Source of the DNA: Pseudomaricurvus sp033283335
Lineage (GTDB): Bacteria; Pseudomonadota; Gammaproteobacteria; Pseudomonadales; Cellvibrionaceae
Direction: 5' to 3'
Assembly: GCA_033283335.1 (NCBI GenBank)
Contig: JAWMQP010000001.1
Span: 372,001 to 436,000, forward strand
DNA: 64,000 nucleotides
Below are positions 56,303 through 64,000 of the stretch, piece by piece. The notes beneath the pieces were generated by a model. The model was not told the DNA's origin and searched no databases. It saw nothing but the letters and a program-made list of their open reading frames with translations. Numbering within the stretch: the first letter of the stretch is position 1; every line of letters starts with the position of its first letter. The position numbers were made by a program, and so were the translations under genes.

Positions 56303-58714
56303 TCAGCGCAGGGTGCTCTCCTGATTATCAAATTTTGACAGGGTCACCGTACCTTGTTTCACTTGCTGCGCGTCTTCAACAGGCTGCGGGTCTTTATCCA
56401 AACGTTCAGCCTTTGTGGCGGGAGCATCACTTTTGGGTGGCAACTCAGTTTCGGCCACTATCGCCGGTTTAAGAAGGTTGGCGGGCTCGCCCAACCCCGG
56501 CCGACTGTAATCACACACACCTTGAGGGAAAATGGTATTTAACTGTTCCCGGTAAGGGTTCATATCCACTCCACCGTACAGACCGCGGGCAATGGCCTGA
56601 TTAACCGGTTGCAGCTCGCACTTGAAAATATCGCCGCTGACAGGCGCACCGGCTATTTCCCTGGACGTCGGAAAGCTGGGGTAGACTTCCATGCAGACTC
56701 CATTGGGCCGTTGGTTCCACTCACCATCCCAGACATCAGATCCCCGGGCAATGACCAGTCCCTCCTCATCAAAGCAGCTGTCAATGGCAAACTCTGGACG
56801 GTTCTTAACGACGCCACGGTCAGGGTACATACGCAGGTTTATCAGCCACTCATCCATCACCGCAAAAGCATGTTCGACGGGATTGTATTTGGCGTTGCTG
56901 ATCCAGATAACTTGATTGTCCGCACTGCCCTGGGACTTAAGCATGCGAGCCCTGGTCATAAACGACGCCGAGGCGTGATGCATATCCAGGTCTCGATCAA
57001 GATAGTGGCGAACGTCAAGTATGGGGATCTGCAGCTGGCCGAGGAAAACATGGCCGGAGCGAAATATGCCTTCAATCGCATCGAGTGAGGCCTCCGTGCG
57101 GGGAGCCGGCTGTTCGGCGTTGGCAGGTAAGCTCAGGTTTTGATGGCTCCAAATTGACAGCTGAACGGGAAACCACTGTCCCTGTAAAAACCAATAACGT
57201 TCCGGTTTCAGTTTCTCGGCCGGCTTCCAGCCTCCCACGCTGGCATTGATACGCAGAAATTCCTCAACGCTGATACGCTGCTCTTGCAGTGCCTTTAAGC
57301 CGTATTGCACCCCAACATTGTCCCAGGTGCTCTGGGCAAAACCTCTTTGATCACGGCCGTAAAATTGGTACAAGTCTTCCCAGTGTGTCCAGTGTGTCTG
57401 GCTATTCACTTCCGGGCTGAAGTTGCGGGAGAAGTGCACAAAGTTGGGATTGTTAATGAGAGGCGTCAGGCCCCGCCAGGATTGTACGCATTCGCTGCTG
57501 CCGCGAAGGTCGGGGTTTAAATCGCCAATATTACCTTGCAATACACTGGCCATGGACGCCATGGCCTGAAAATAATTGATGCCAGTATCGGCTGAACTCA
57601 GGCCCTCAATCTGCACCCGTTGCGACCAGTCAACCCAGCGAGGGTTATGGCTGTCCTGAACATCAAAAAAATATTCCAGGGGCTCACAATCCATTACATA
57701 AATGGTTTGAGTGACCATGTCAGGATAGGAGTACAGCGGGATGATACCATCCAACAAGCCCGGGCTGTTTTGGGCCAGCAAGTACTGTTGAATCGCCCCA
57801 CCAGAACCGCCAATGCCAACCGTATAAATTGGATCGCCATATAAGCTTGTGAACTGTTTTTTCAGTCTTAAGGCAGTGTCTTCAGCGAGCCACATATTGT
57901 AATGGTTGCTGGTCTGGTTGGCGGATGAATAGACGACCGCATAGCCTTGTTGCAACTGGTTTTTTCGACGCTTAAGTATATCCCCCTCTTTTATGTTTCC
58001 CTGCCTGCGACCGATCCCCACACCGCCTCGAAACTGGTAAATTAAGCGGCCATTCCACAAGTTACCCCTGGGCTGGCCCAGGCTCTCGCCCTCCCCTCGC
58101 AAAACCGCTATGGCATAAAAGTGACGGTTGATAGTGCCGGTTTCGACGCGAACCACAAACTCCCGATCAACCCCGCCAATCTCTATCGTTTCTATGGCGG
58201 GATTGGGTTCCTCGTCGACATCAAGTTCATGAAAACGGTTGTCTTCTGCACTGAGGTAGAAATATGTCACAGCGGTTGGGTGCAGGCAATCCTTGCTGTA
58301 ACCGACGATGTCGGTTAACCGCTCGCCCTCTTCGTCTTCTGCAAAAACGGGGATGCCGACCCCATCGTGGTTATCGACCAGGGGCTGGGAACCAGTGATT
58401 TTATTGCTGCCACACCAGAATGGGTAAGTATTTTCACCGGCAAACAACGGTGTTGCCGGGCCGACTTGCCCAGCGCCTATAGGAAACTGAAAAGTTTCGT
58501 CTGGCCTGTGTGCCAGACGCGGATGCTGTCCGGAATAGGCTCGCTGAGGTTTGCCGGACTTGTCTGTATAGGAAGCCGGCATTGCTCGAATGATATTGTC
58601 TGGAGTGTCGTTCAGTGACGACATCTCTCCCCAGAAATACAGCCCACCAACGGCAAGGCTGAGAATCAACCCAACCCCTGTTACTCCGAGGACCCACTTT
58701 ACTGTTCGCCACAT
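56303..58714 (-). CDS. DUF6351 family alpha/beta hydrolase-like protein, membrane-anchored
   Basis: Large exported protein of about 803 residues with a single N-terminal membrane segment (about 5-27) and a body matching DUF6351. An alpha/beta-hydrolase nucleophile elbow GIGGSGGAIQQY holds probable Ser304. The family is uncharacterised; its size and elbow recall oligomer hydrolases of the 3-hydroxybutyrate type. The N-terminal region contains RGGVGIGRRQG and cysteines that may form disulfides. I start it at ATG 58714 (MWRTVKWV); ATG 58735 is an alternative. The Pro-rich C-terminal tail is low in structure. Confidence 0.78.
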   Translation of the reverse strand: MWRTVKWVLGVTGVGLILSLAVGGLYFWGEMSSLNDTPDNIIRAMPASYTDKSGKPQRAYSGQHPRLAHRPDETFQFPIGAGQVGPATPLFAGENTYPFWCGSNKITGSQPLVDNHDGVGIPVFAEDEEGERLTDIVGYSKDCLHPTAVTYFYLSAEDNRFHELDVDEEPNPAIETIEIGGVDREFVVRVETGTINRHFYAIAVLRGEGESLGQPRGNLWNGRLIYQFRGGVGIGRRQGNIKEGDILKRRKNQLQQGYAVVYSSANQTSNHYNMWLAEDTALRLKKQFTSLYGDPIYTVGIGGSGGAIQQYLLAQNSPGLLDGIIPLYSYPDMVTQTIYVMDCEPLEYFFDVQDSHNPRWVDWSQRVQIEGLSSADTGINYFQAMASMASVLQGNIGDLNPDLRGSSECVQSWRGLTPLINNPNFVHFSRNFSPEVNSQTHWTHWEDLYQFYGRDQRGFAQSTWDNVGVQYGLKALQEQRISVEEFLRINASVGGWKPAEKLKPERYWFLQGQWFPVQLSIWSHQNLSLPANAEQPAPRTEASLDAIEGIFRSGHVFLGQLQIPILDVRHYLDRDLDMHHASASFMTRARMLKSQGSADNQVIWISNAKYNPVEHAFAVMDEWLINLRMYPDRGVVKNRPEFAIDSCFDEEGLVIARGSDVWDGEWNQRPNGVCMEVYPSFPTSREIAGAPVSGDIFKCELQPVNQAIARGLYGGVDMNPYREQLNTIFPQGVCDYSRPGLGEPANLLKPAIVAETELPPKSDAPATKAERLDKDPQPVEDAQQVKQGTVTLSKFDNQESTLR

Positions 58715-59061
58715 AATGAACCCACCACTCTCCATTCCCAACCACATGCCCGTCCTACGGCTTGGGTACCAGCGACAACAGAAATGCTTGTCTGTAACCG
58801 CCACTGGAAGAATCCTGCCACAAAGTATAGAGCCACTTACGCAGGGCTACAGATAACCGTATGGATACTCACGCGATCTAGGAAGTGTGTGGAATGGTGA
58901 CGTGGTAAGCGGGTGCTTGCGAGGCAGCCTTAAGCAATACAGAGTCCCGGACGAGGTAACACAAAAGGAGAAGTGGTTGCGCTTATAGCCTTCAGCATTA
59001 GAAGGGCTGGAACTTGTTGCTAAATAATCTTAAAGGGTGTTGACTTGTAAGACAGTCAATC
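58715..59061. other. Non-coding gap between the flavin reductase and DUF6351 genes
   Basis: About 350 nt between the flavin reductase stop and the DUF6351 start on the same strand. It presumably holds the DUF6351 promoter. I see no gene, repeat or RNA in it. Confidence 0.35.
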
Positions 59062-59553
59062 TCAAACGACGCCGTGGTAACCTCCGTTGAGGTAGAGCAG
59101 TGGCTCTATATCAGCGCCATCATTGACCAATACTTTGTCGATCACACCAATCACAATGCGGTGGGTTCCGTATTCAATGGCTTGGTCCTGCCGACAAAAA
59201 AAAGCGGCCAGCCCATCTTTGACGTATGGCAGGCCGTCATCCATGGTCCAGGAGCCCACGTCAAATCGACTGCTTCCCTGGTCACCACTAGCACAGCGAT
59301 TGGAAATCCCTTCCTGCCCCTGTCGCAGCAGATTCACACAAAAGCGGCCGCCAGTGCTTATGGCTTCGTACATGCGTGCATTGCGATTGATGCATACCAG
59401 CAGAGAGGCAGGCGAGTCGGATACGGAGGTAACCGAAGTGGCCGTCATGGCATAGGGTGTGCCATCAGCACTCTGAGTGGTTATTACACACACGCCAGAA
59501 GCGAGACGTCTCATTCCCTCTTTCATGGCGAGACCCATTTCCACTGACTGCAT
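59062..59553 (-). CDS. Flavin reductase family protein (HpaC/RutF-like)
   Basis: 163-residue FMN-binding split-barrel protein with the flavin reductase pattern: MRRLASGVCVITTQ, MTATSVTSVS, PASLLVCINRNAR and FCVNLL, and the usual C-terminal GGYHGV. Such proteins supply reduced flavin to a partner monooxygenase; none is next to it here, so it may serve a distant partner. Confidence 0.88.
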   Translation of the reverse strand: MQSVEMGLAMKEGMRRLASGVCVITTQSADGTPYAMTATSVTSVSDSPASLLVCINRNARMYEAISTGGRFCVNLLRQGQEGISNRCASGDQGSSRFDVGSWTMDDGLPYVKDGLAAFFCRQDQAIEYGTHRIVIGVIDKVLVNDGADIEPLLYLNGGYHGVV

Positions 59554-59704
59554 GAACGCCTCTCTTCCCGAATGCTTTTGTAAACAATGATAATAATGAC
59601 AAGAGATCGATTGTAGCCTATAACCGTGAGGGTTATAAAGCTGTAGCCGATGAAAACCCCTGTAAGGGTGTTATCTGTTCCGTGCCAGCATCGACAAGAG
59701 GCTA

Positions 59705-59710
59705 TATAAT
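59705..59710 (+). promoter_or_regulatory. trmA -10 element with GC-rich discriminator
   Basis: TATAAT at 59705-59710 followed by GCCGCCC. No good -35 is at the right distance. In E. coli trmA has a growth-rate-controlled promoter of the stable-RNA type, which this discriminator resembles. The implied start site makes ATG 59753, not 59723, the translation start. Confidence 0.55.
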
Positions 59711-59752
59711 GCCGCCCTTTTCATGTCGCACCACCTGCAAACCGGACAATTC

Positions 59753-60847
59753 ATGGCCATCAACCGCGTATACCCTGATCAATACCAATCCCAGCTCGAC
59801 GACAAGGTGGAGCGGATTCAGCAACAATTCGAAGCCTTTGAGCCGCCCGCCCTGGAGGTGTTCCCCTCTCCCCCAAGCCACTTCCGCATGCGCGCCGAAT
59901 TCAAAATCTGGCACGAGAATGGCGTTGCTCACTACGCCATGTATGAGCCCGGCGAGTACAAAAAACCGTTTATCATTGAAGACTTCCCGGTCGGGAGCCC
60001 ATTAATCAATGACCTGATGCCGCACTTGCTGGCCGCTATTAATACCAGTGAGATCCTCTCGAAACGCCTGTTCCAGGTGGAGTTTCTCACAACCCTGAGC
60101 CGGCAGGCGGTCGTCACTTTGATCTATCACCGACCTCTCGATGACAACTGGGAGGTCGCTGCGCAACAGCTGGCCGAAAAGCTGGGGGTTGATCTGATCG
60201 GCCGCAGCCGGAAACAAAAGCGGGTGATTGGTCGGGATTATGTGCTGGAATCCCTAATGGTCAACGGCCAGCCCTTCCAGTATCAACAAGTTGAAAGTGG
60301 TTTTACCCAGCCCAACGCCAAAGTGTGTGAGAGCATGCTTGGCTGGGCGGTGAAGGCGGCACAACCCCTATCGGGTGACCTACTCGAATTGTATTGCGGG
60401 AATGGCAATTTCACCCTGCCCCTGTCCAGGGAGTTCGACAAGGTGCTGGCGACTGAAATCTCCAAAACTTCGGTCAATTCGGCAAACTATAACCTTGGTG
60501 CCAATAACATCAACAATGTCACTGTGGTACGCATGTCCAGTGAAGAGTTTTCTCAGGCCATGGACCGCCAGCGCAGTTTTCGCCGCCTGAAAGAGGTGTC
60601 GCTTGACGATTACCACTTCACTACCGTGTTTGTCGATCCGCCGCGGGCTGGCCTGGATGAGCACACCACGGACATCGTCAAGGGCTTCGACAACATACTT
60701 TATATTTCCTGCAATCCGGACACCCTGGCTCGGGATTTGGCTTCTATTACCGAGACCCACAAACTTGAAAAACTGGCATTATTTGACCAGTTTCCCTACA
60801 CCCACCACGTGGAGTGTGGGGCCCTGTTATCCCGCAGAGCCGACTGA
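59753..60847 (+). CDS. trmA: tRNA (uracil(54)-C5)-methyltransferase
   Basis: Makes ribothymidine at position 54 of the tRNA T-loop. The 364-residue protein aligns by eye with E. coli TrmA along its length (FRMRAEFKIWHE, LFQVEFLTTLSRQAVVTL, LLELYCGNGNFTLPL, TVFVDPPRAGLD). The catalytic Cys is in YISCNPDTLARDL and the C-terminus is FPYTHHVECGALL. ATG 59753 is preferred over 59723 from the promoter position and alignment. It is convergent with the DUF2489 gene. Confidence 0.96.
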   Translation: MAINRVYPDQYQSQLDDKVERIQQQFEAFEPPALEVFPSPPSHFRMRAEFKIWHENGVAHYAMYEPGEYKKPFIIEDFPVGSPLINDLMPHLLAAINTSEILSKRLFQVEFLTTLSRQAVVTLIYHRPLDDNWEVAAQQLAEKLGVDLIGRSRKQKRVIGRDYVLESLMVNGQPFQYQQVESGFTQPNAKVCESMLGWAVKAAQPLSGDLLELYCGNGNFTLPLSREFDKVLATEISKTSVNSANYNLGANNINNVTVVRMSSEEFSQAMDRQRSFRRLKEVSLDDYHFTTVFVDPPRAGLDEHTTDIVKGFDNILYISCNPDTLARDLASITETHKLEKLALFDQFPYTHHVECGALLSRRAD

Positions 60848-60854
60848 ACAAGGT

Positions 60855-61316
60855 TTAAAACTGTTCCCCTTTTATCCTCTGAGCGGCGTCGATGATGAAC
60901 TCACGATGGTCGCTCTCCAATTGCTCCCGTTCGCGGTCAAAGGCCAGTTTTTGCCTGGTGCTTAAAGCCTTCCAGGCTTCCAGGATGGGAATGTGATCTG
61001 TCGCTTTGGCGAGTTGGTAAAAGGCCGCATAACGCGCCTGCACCTCGTCTTCAACGGATAGGCCGTCAAGCAATACCTTGATGCGAATGGCACCCTCGGT
61101 GAGTGTTAACTGGTCATCCAGCAACCCCTGGGCAATGATCTGAATGCTGCGATTTACACGCTGTCTCTGTGCTTCCCCCTCTGCCTGAAGTTGAGCCAAC
61201 TGTTGGGCCTGGCGCTTTTGCATGGCGCGCACCTGCAGCAGGTAATACCCAGCCACAGAAGCCAACACAACAACGACAAGGCACGCGAAAAGCAGCAGAT
61301 AAAAGGAGGTGGGCAT
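60855..61316 (-). CDS. DUF2489 membrane-anchored protein
   Basis: 153-residue protein with one N-terminal membrane helix (about 6-27), a Gln-rich coiled coil (about 30-55) and a helical DUF2489 domain (VNRSIQIIAQGLLDDQLTLTEGAIRI). Function is unknown. It is the last gene of the rmuC-AEC-DUF2489 minus-strand run, with 40 nt before it. Confidence 0.8.
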   Translation of the reverse strand: MPTSFYLLLFACLVVVVLASVAGYYLLQVRAMQKRQAQQLAQLQAEGEAQRQRVNRSIQIIAQGLLDDQLTLTEGAIRIKVLLDGLSVEDEVQARYAAFYQLAKATDHIPILEAWKALSTRQKLAFDREREQLESDHREFIIDAAQRIKGEQF

Positions 61317-61356
61317 GGGAATTTCTCTTAAAACGGGATTACGACGAAAAACAGGC

Positions 61357-62304
61357 TTACATCAATTGCCAATAGCTTAACAGAAACACCCCAGCACTGG
61401 TGGATATCAATGCCGCCAGGGTTGTGAAAACCACAATATTTGCCGCCAGATTGGCATTGCCCCCATAGGCTTTGGTCATGACGAAGCTGGCCGCCGCGGT
61501 AGGACTCGCCATTAATAGAAACACAATGCCCAGTTCCTGCCCCCGCAATCCCCAGATCAGAGCCAGAGTCGTTGCCAGTAGCGGTGTGGCAAGCAGCTTC
61601 AGTGAGGCCGTGCTGAGCAATTTGTCAAAGTCGCGTTTCAGGCTGTGGTAGCTGAGAGTGGCACCTATGCAGACCAGGGCAATGGGCAGTGTTGAGGATA
61701 CAAATTGATCGCTGTAATCCATCAGCACAGGGGGTAGCTGAAAGTCCAGAAACGCCAGCGGCAGTGCCAGAAAGATGGCTGCAATCAACGGATTTTTAAG
61801 CAGGTTCCAAGCCAGCACCTTAAAACTGAATTGCCCCTCCCTGAGGCCATCGACAAAAATGTAGACGCTGAGCACATTAAACAGGATCGTCAGCAAGGCC
61901 ATCAATAACGATGCTTGCGTCAACACCTGCTCACCATAGGCATTAATGCACAACAGCAGGCCGATAATGCCCAGGTTGCCCCGCAAGGCCCCCTGTTGCA
62001 TCACAGTAGCATCCATGGGGTCAAGGCCCTTAAGTCGTGTTAGCAGGCGTGCTGCCAGCATGATCAGGACAGTAACCAGGGCGCAAATAACGACCAGGTC
62101 GGCCTGAAACACCTGATTGATGGGCTGTCGGATCATGCTGGTGAACATCAATACCGGCAGGCTGACATAAAACACAAACCAGGAGCCGCGGTTAATCCAC
62201 TTGTCTGACAGAAGCCCCAGTCGACGTAAGATGAGCCCCAAAGACAGCCACAAAAAAACCGGTGTGGTTACCGACAACGTGAAACGCAATACTTCACTGA
62301 ACAC
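61357..62304 (-). CDS. AEC family transporter (auxin efflux carrier type)
   Basis: 315-residue inner-membrane carrier with about ten membrane segments in two five-helix halves and the typical C-terminal ASPTAAASFVMTKAYGG. Bacterial members move malate, other organic acids or unknown solutes. It starts two bases after rmuC ends, so it is co-transcribed with it. The substrate is unknown. Confidence 0.88.
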   Translation of the reverse strand: MFSEVLRFTLSVTTPVFLWLSLGLILRRLGLLSDKWINRGSWFVFYVSLPVLMFTSMIRQPINQVFQADLVVICALVTVLIMLAARLLTRLKGLDPMDATVMQQGALRGNLGIIGLLLCINAYGEQVLTQASLLMALLTILFNVLSVYIFVDGLREGQFSFKVLAWNLLKNPLIAAIFLALPLAFLDFQLPPVLMDYSDQFVSSTLPIALVCIGATLSYHSLKRDFDKLLSTASLKLLATPLLATTLALIWGLRGQELGIVFLLMASPTAAASFVMTKAYGGNANLAANIVVFTTLAALISTSAGVFLLSYWQLM

Positions 62305-62306
62305 CG

Positions 62307-63869
62307 TTAATTCACGTCCAATTGATCAGTCAGCCGATGCGTCTTTAGCGGTGGCTGGGTAGTATGACTGACCTGTTCAGCCGCCGAATCGCAGTCGTCA
62401 CTGTCGTCGACTGGCAACTGCTTTTTGGTTTTCGCCCCCAGTTCACGCAGGCCATCAATTCTACGCATCAAATTACCGCGACCGCTAACCAGTCGCTTGC
62501 GTGTCAAACTGTAAGCGTCAGCCGCTTTATCAATTTGTTTGCCCATGTCCTCAAAGGCTTCGAACAGCAACGCAAATTGATCATGCAATCCACCCGCCTG
62601 TCGGGCTATCTCTTCCGCATTACGGTTCTGTTTTTCATACCGCCAGATGTTTTCCACGGTGCGTAAGCTGGCCAACAAGGTGGTAGGGCTGACCAGGATA
62701 ATGTGCTTACTGTAGGCCTCCTGGAACAGTGCTTGATCCGCCTGCAATGCGGTCATAAAGGCCGCCTCAACCGGAATAAACAGGAAAACAAAGTCAAGGC
62801 TGCGTAGGCCCTCAAGCTTTTCATACGACTTGGCACTCAGTTGCTGTACATGGCTGCGCACGGAGGCGATGTGCTGCTTCAATGACTGCTGGCGGGTTTC
62901 GTTATCGCTGGCCGAAACATAGTGCTCATAACTCAACAGCGACACTTTTGAGTCGATCACCACGTCTTTGCCTTCCGGCAGGTGAATGATGACGTCCGGG
63001 TTACGACGGCGGCCATTTTCATCTTTCAGGGCCACCTGCACGTCATATTCACGACCTTTCTGCAAACCGGATTGTTCCAGCAATCGCTCAAGGATGATTT
63101 CGCCCCAGTTGCCCTGAGCCTTATTGTCACCTTTGAGGGCATTGGTCAGATTGATGGCATCCTCACCAATCTGTTTGGTCTGCTTTTGCAGCTCGACGAT
63201 CTGCCCGAAAAGCTTGTTGCGCTCGGCATTTTCCTTGTCATACACATCCTCAACCTTTTTACGAAAAGCCTCCAGCTGCTCCTTCAGTGGGTCGACACTG
63301 GCCTTCAGGCTGGCCTGGCTTTGAGTGGTGAAGTGTTGCTGCTTATCGTCGAATATCCTGTTAGCCAGAACACTGAACTCAGCACTCAATTGTTCACGGG
63401 CGTCCTTTAACAGTACCAATTTGTCTTCAAGGCTGTGCTTTTCGGCAGCACTTTTCGCCAGTTGGCCCTGATACTCTGCATCCAATCTGCGCAATTCCTG
63501 TTGCTTACTCTCCAGTACAAGTTTCAGGCGCTCAAGCTCATCGGCCTTGCTCGCCAGTACCGCCAAGCGAGCCTCCCGCTCAGACAGATTGGTAGCCAGC
63601 TGCTGGCTGTGGTGCTGAAGCTTTTCCAGCTCGCCTTTCAGTCTTGCTTCAGCTTCGTAAGATTGATGCAATTGCTGTTGGCTGAGGCTGAGTTGCAACT
63701 CCAGGTCTCGCTGCTGCTGTTGCCACAGGGATTGCTGTGCATGACAGGCGCGGGAGTGCCGTCGCATAATGATTGCCATAATCAAGGCAGTAATTCCACT
63801 GACCGTCAAAATCCAGACTAGACTTTCAGGGGGTAAGCGCTCCAGCTGGAGTATGGTTTCAAGTGTCAT
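62307..63869 (-). CDS. rmuC: DNA recombination protein RmuC
   Basis: Membrane-tethered nuclease-fold protein linked to genome stability at inverted repeats. One N-terminal helix (about 17-36), a very long coiled coil (about 40-210), then the RmuC domain with KAQGNWGEIILERLLEQSG, the acidic strand RRNPDVIIHLPEGKDVVIDSKVSL (PD-(D/E)xK-like Asp...Asp-Ser-Lys) and LDFVFLFIPVEAAF. I place the start at ATG 63869; GTG 63881 is possible. First gene of the rmuC-AEC-DUF2489 run. Confidence 0.92.
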   Translation of the reverse strand: MTLETILQLERLPPESLVWILTVSGITALIMAIIMRRHSRACHAQQSLWQQQQRDLELQLSLSQQQLHQSYEAEARLKGELEKLQHHSQQLATNLSEREARLAVLASKADELERLKLVLESKQQELRRLDAEYQGQLAKSAAEKHSLEDKLVLLKDAREQLSAEFSVLANRIFDDKQQHFTTQSQASLKASVDPLKEQLEAFRKKVEDVYDKENAERNKLFGQIVELQKQTKQIGEDAINLTNALKGDNKAQGNWGEIILERLLEQSGLQKGREYDVQVALKDENGRRRNPDVIIHLPEGKDVVIDSKVSLLSYEHYVSASDNETRQQSLKQHIASVRSHVQQLSAKSYEKLEGLRSLDFVFLFIPVEAAFMTALQADQALFQEAYSKHIILVSPTTLLASLRTVENIWRYEKQNRNAEEIARQAGGLHDQFALLFEAFEDMGKQIDKAADAYSLTRKRLVSGRGNLMRRIDGLRELGAKTKKQLPVDDSDDCDSAAEQVSHTTQPPLKTHRLTDQLDVN

Positions 63870-63962
63870 TAATAGTTCCACATTCCCTGGCGATGGTTAG
63901 GCCTTGCTTTGCCGTGGTAGACCGCTATTATTTGCGCATCACACCAATGGACTGATTAAATA

Positions 63963-64000
63963 ATGATCGATCTTGAAAAGCAGCTTTCTGAAGACTCTAC
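63963..64000 (+). CDS. Partial gene at the right edge
   Basis: An ATG at 63963 opens a frame (MIDLEKQLSEDS) that runs off the window, divergent from rmuC. Too short to identify; no ribosome binding site of note. Confidence 0.3.
   Translation, partial: MIDLEKQLSEDS

Overview
The window reads as chromosomal core sequence from an aerobic gammaproteobacterium related to Pseudomonas and the Cellvibrionales-type marine lineages. The evidence is the set of full-length housekeeping genes, moderate GC, dense packing and, from memory, several gene blocks in the same order as in Pseudomonas aeruginosa. These blocks are: peptide-binding protein, mltD, gloB, methyltransferase, rnhA, dnaQ, nhaB, fimL, nudC; etfA, etfB, ETF-QO, DUF1285, TetR, ion channel, small RNA; and pepN, DUF2797, DUF1315, rhomboid, phosphoesterase, nadK, DUF1853. 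I cannot name the species. I saw no insertion sequence, prophage or CRISPR array.

Layout. 0-14.5 kb: a minus-strand run (peptide-binding protein, mltD, gloB), then a methyltransferase, rnhA-dnaQ, the antiporter nhaB, the pilus/cAMP scaffold fimL, nudC with a small membrane protein, sohB, an acrylyl-CoA-reductase-type enzyme and a PHA-system protein. 14.6-27.6 kb: a giant MscK-type channel, an SLC13 symporter, a secreted polyester-hydrolase-like enzyme, a divergent Nramp protein, the tail-specific protease prc, xthA and a membrane hybrid kinase. 27.7-35.7 kb: the electron-transfer flavoprotein locus (etfBA divergent from ETF-QO), DUF1285 and TetR genes, a potassium-channel-like protein, a candidate RgsA-type small RNA, a small lipoprotein and trmH. 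36-42.5 kb: the glyoxylate shunt (glcB and aceA around a LysR regulator), then a two-gene operon of an ADP-ribosyltransferase-fold protein and a DUF488 protein. 42.5-54 kb: pepN, DUF2797, DUF1315, rhomboid, phosphoesterase, nadK, DUF1853, a cyclic-nucleotide-binding/rhodanese fusion, a PLP enzyme and a coiled-coil protein. 54-64 kb: a tiny acidic ORF, tRNA-Val and tRNA-Asp, an orphan PAS kinase, a large DUF6351 hydrolase, a flavin reductase, trmA, DUF2489, an AEC transporter, rmuC and the first codons of another gene.

Functionally the window centres on aerobic growth on fatty acids, acetate and related carbon. ETF and ETF-QO pass acyl-CoA dehydrogenase electrons to quinone, and the glyoxylate shunt conserves acetyl-CoA carbon. 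A PHA-system protein and two secreted alpha/beta hydrolases hint at polyester or storage-lipid turnover. The items I judge most worth a second look are the ART-fold/DUF488 operon, the RgsA-like RNA outside Pseudomonas, the PETase-like hydrolase and the Nramp homologue without the usual metal-binding motifs.
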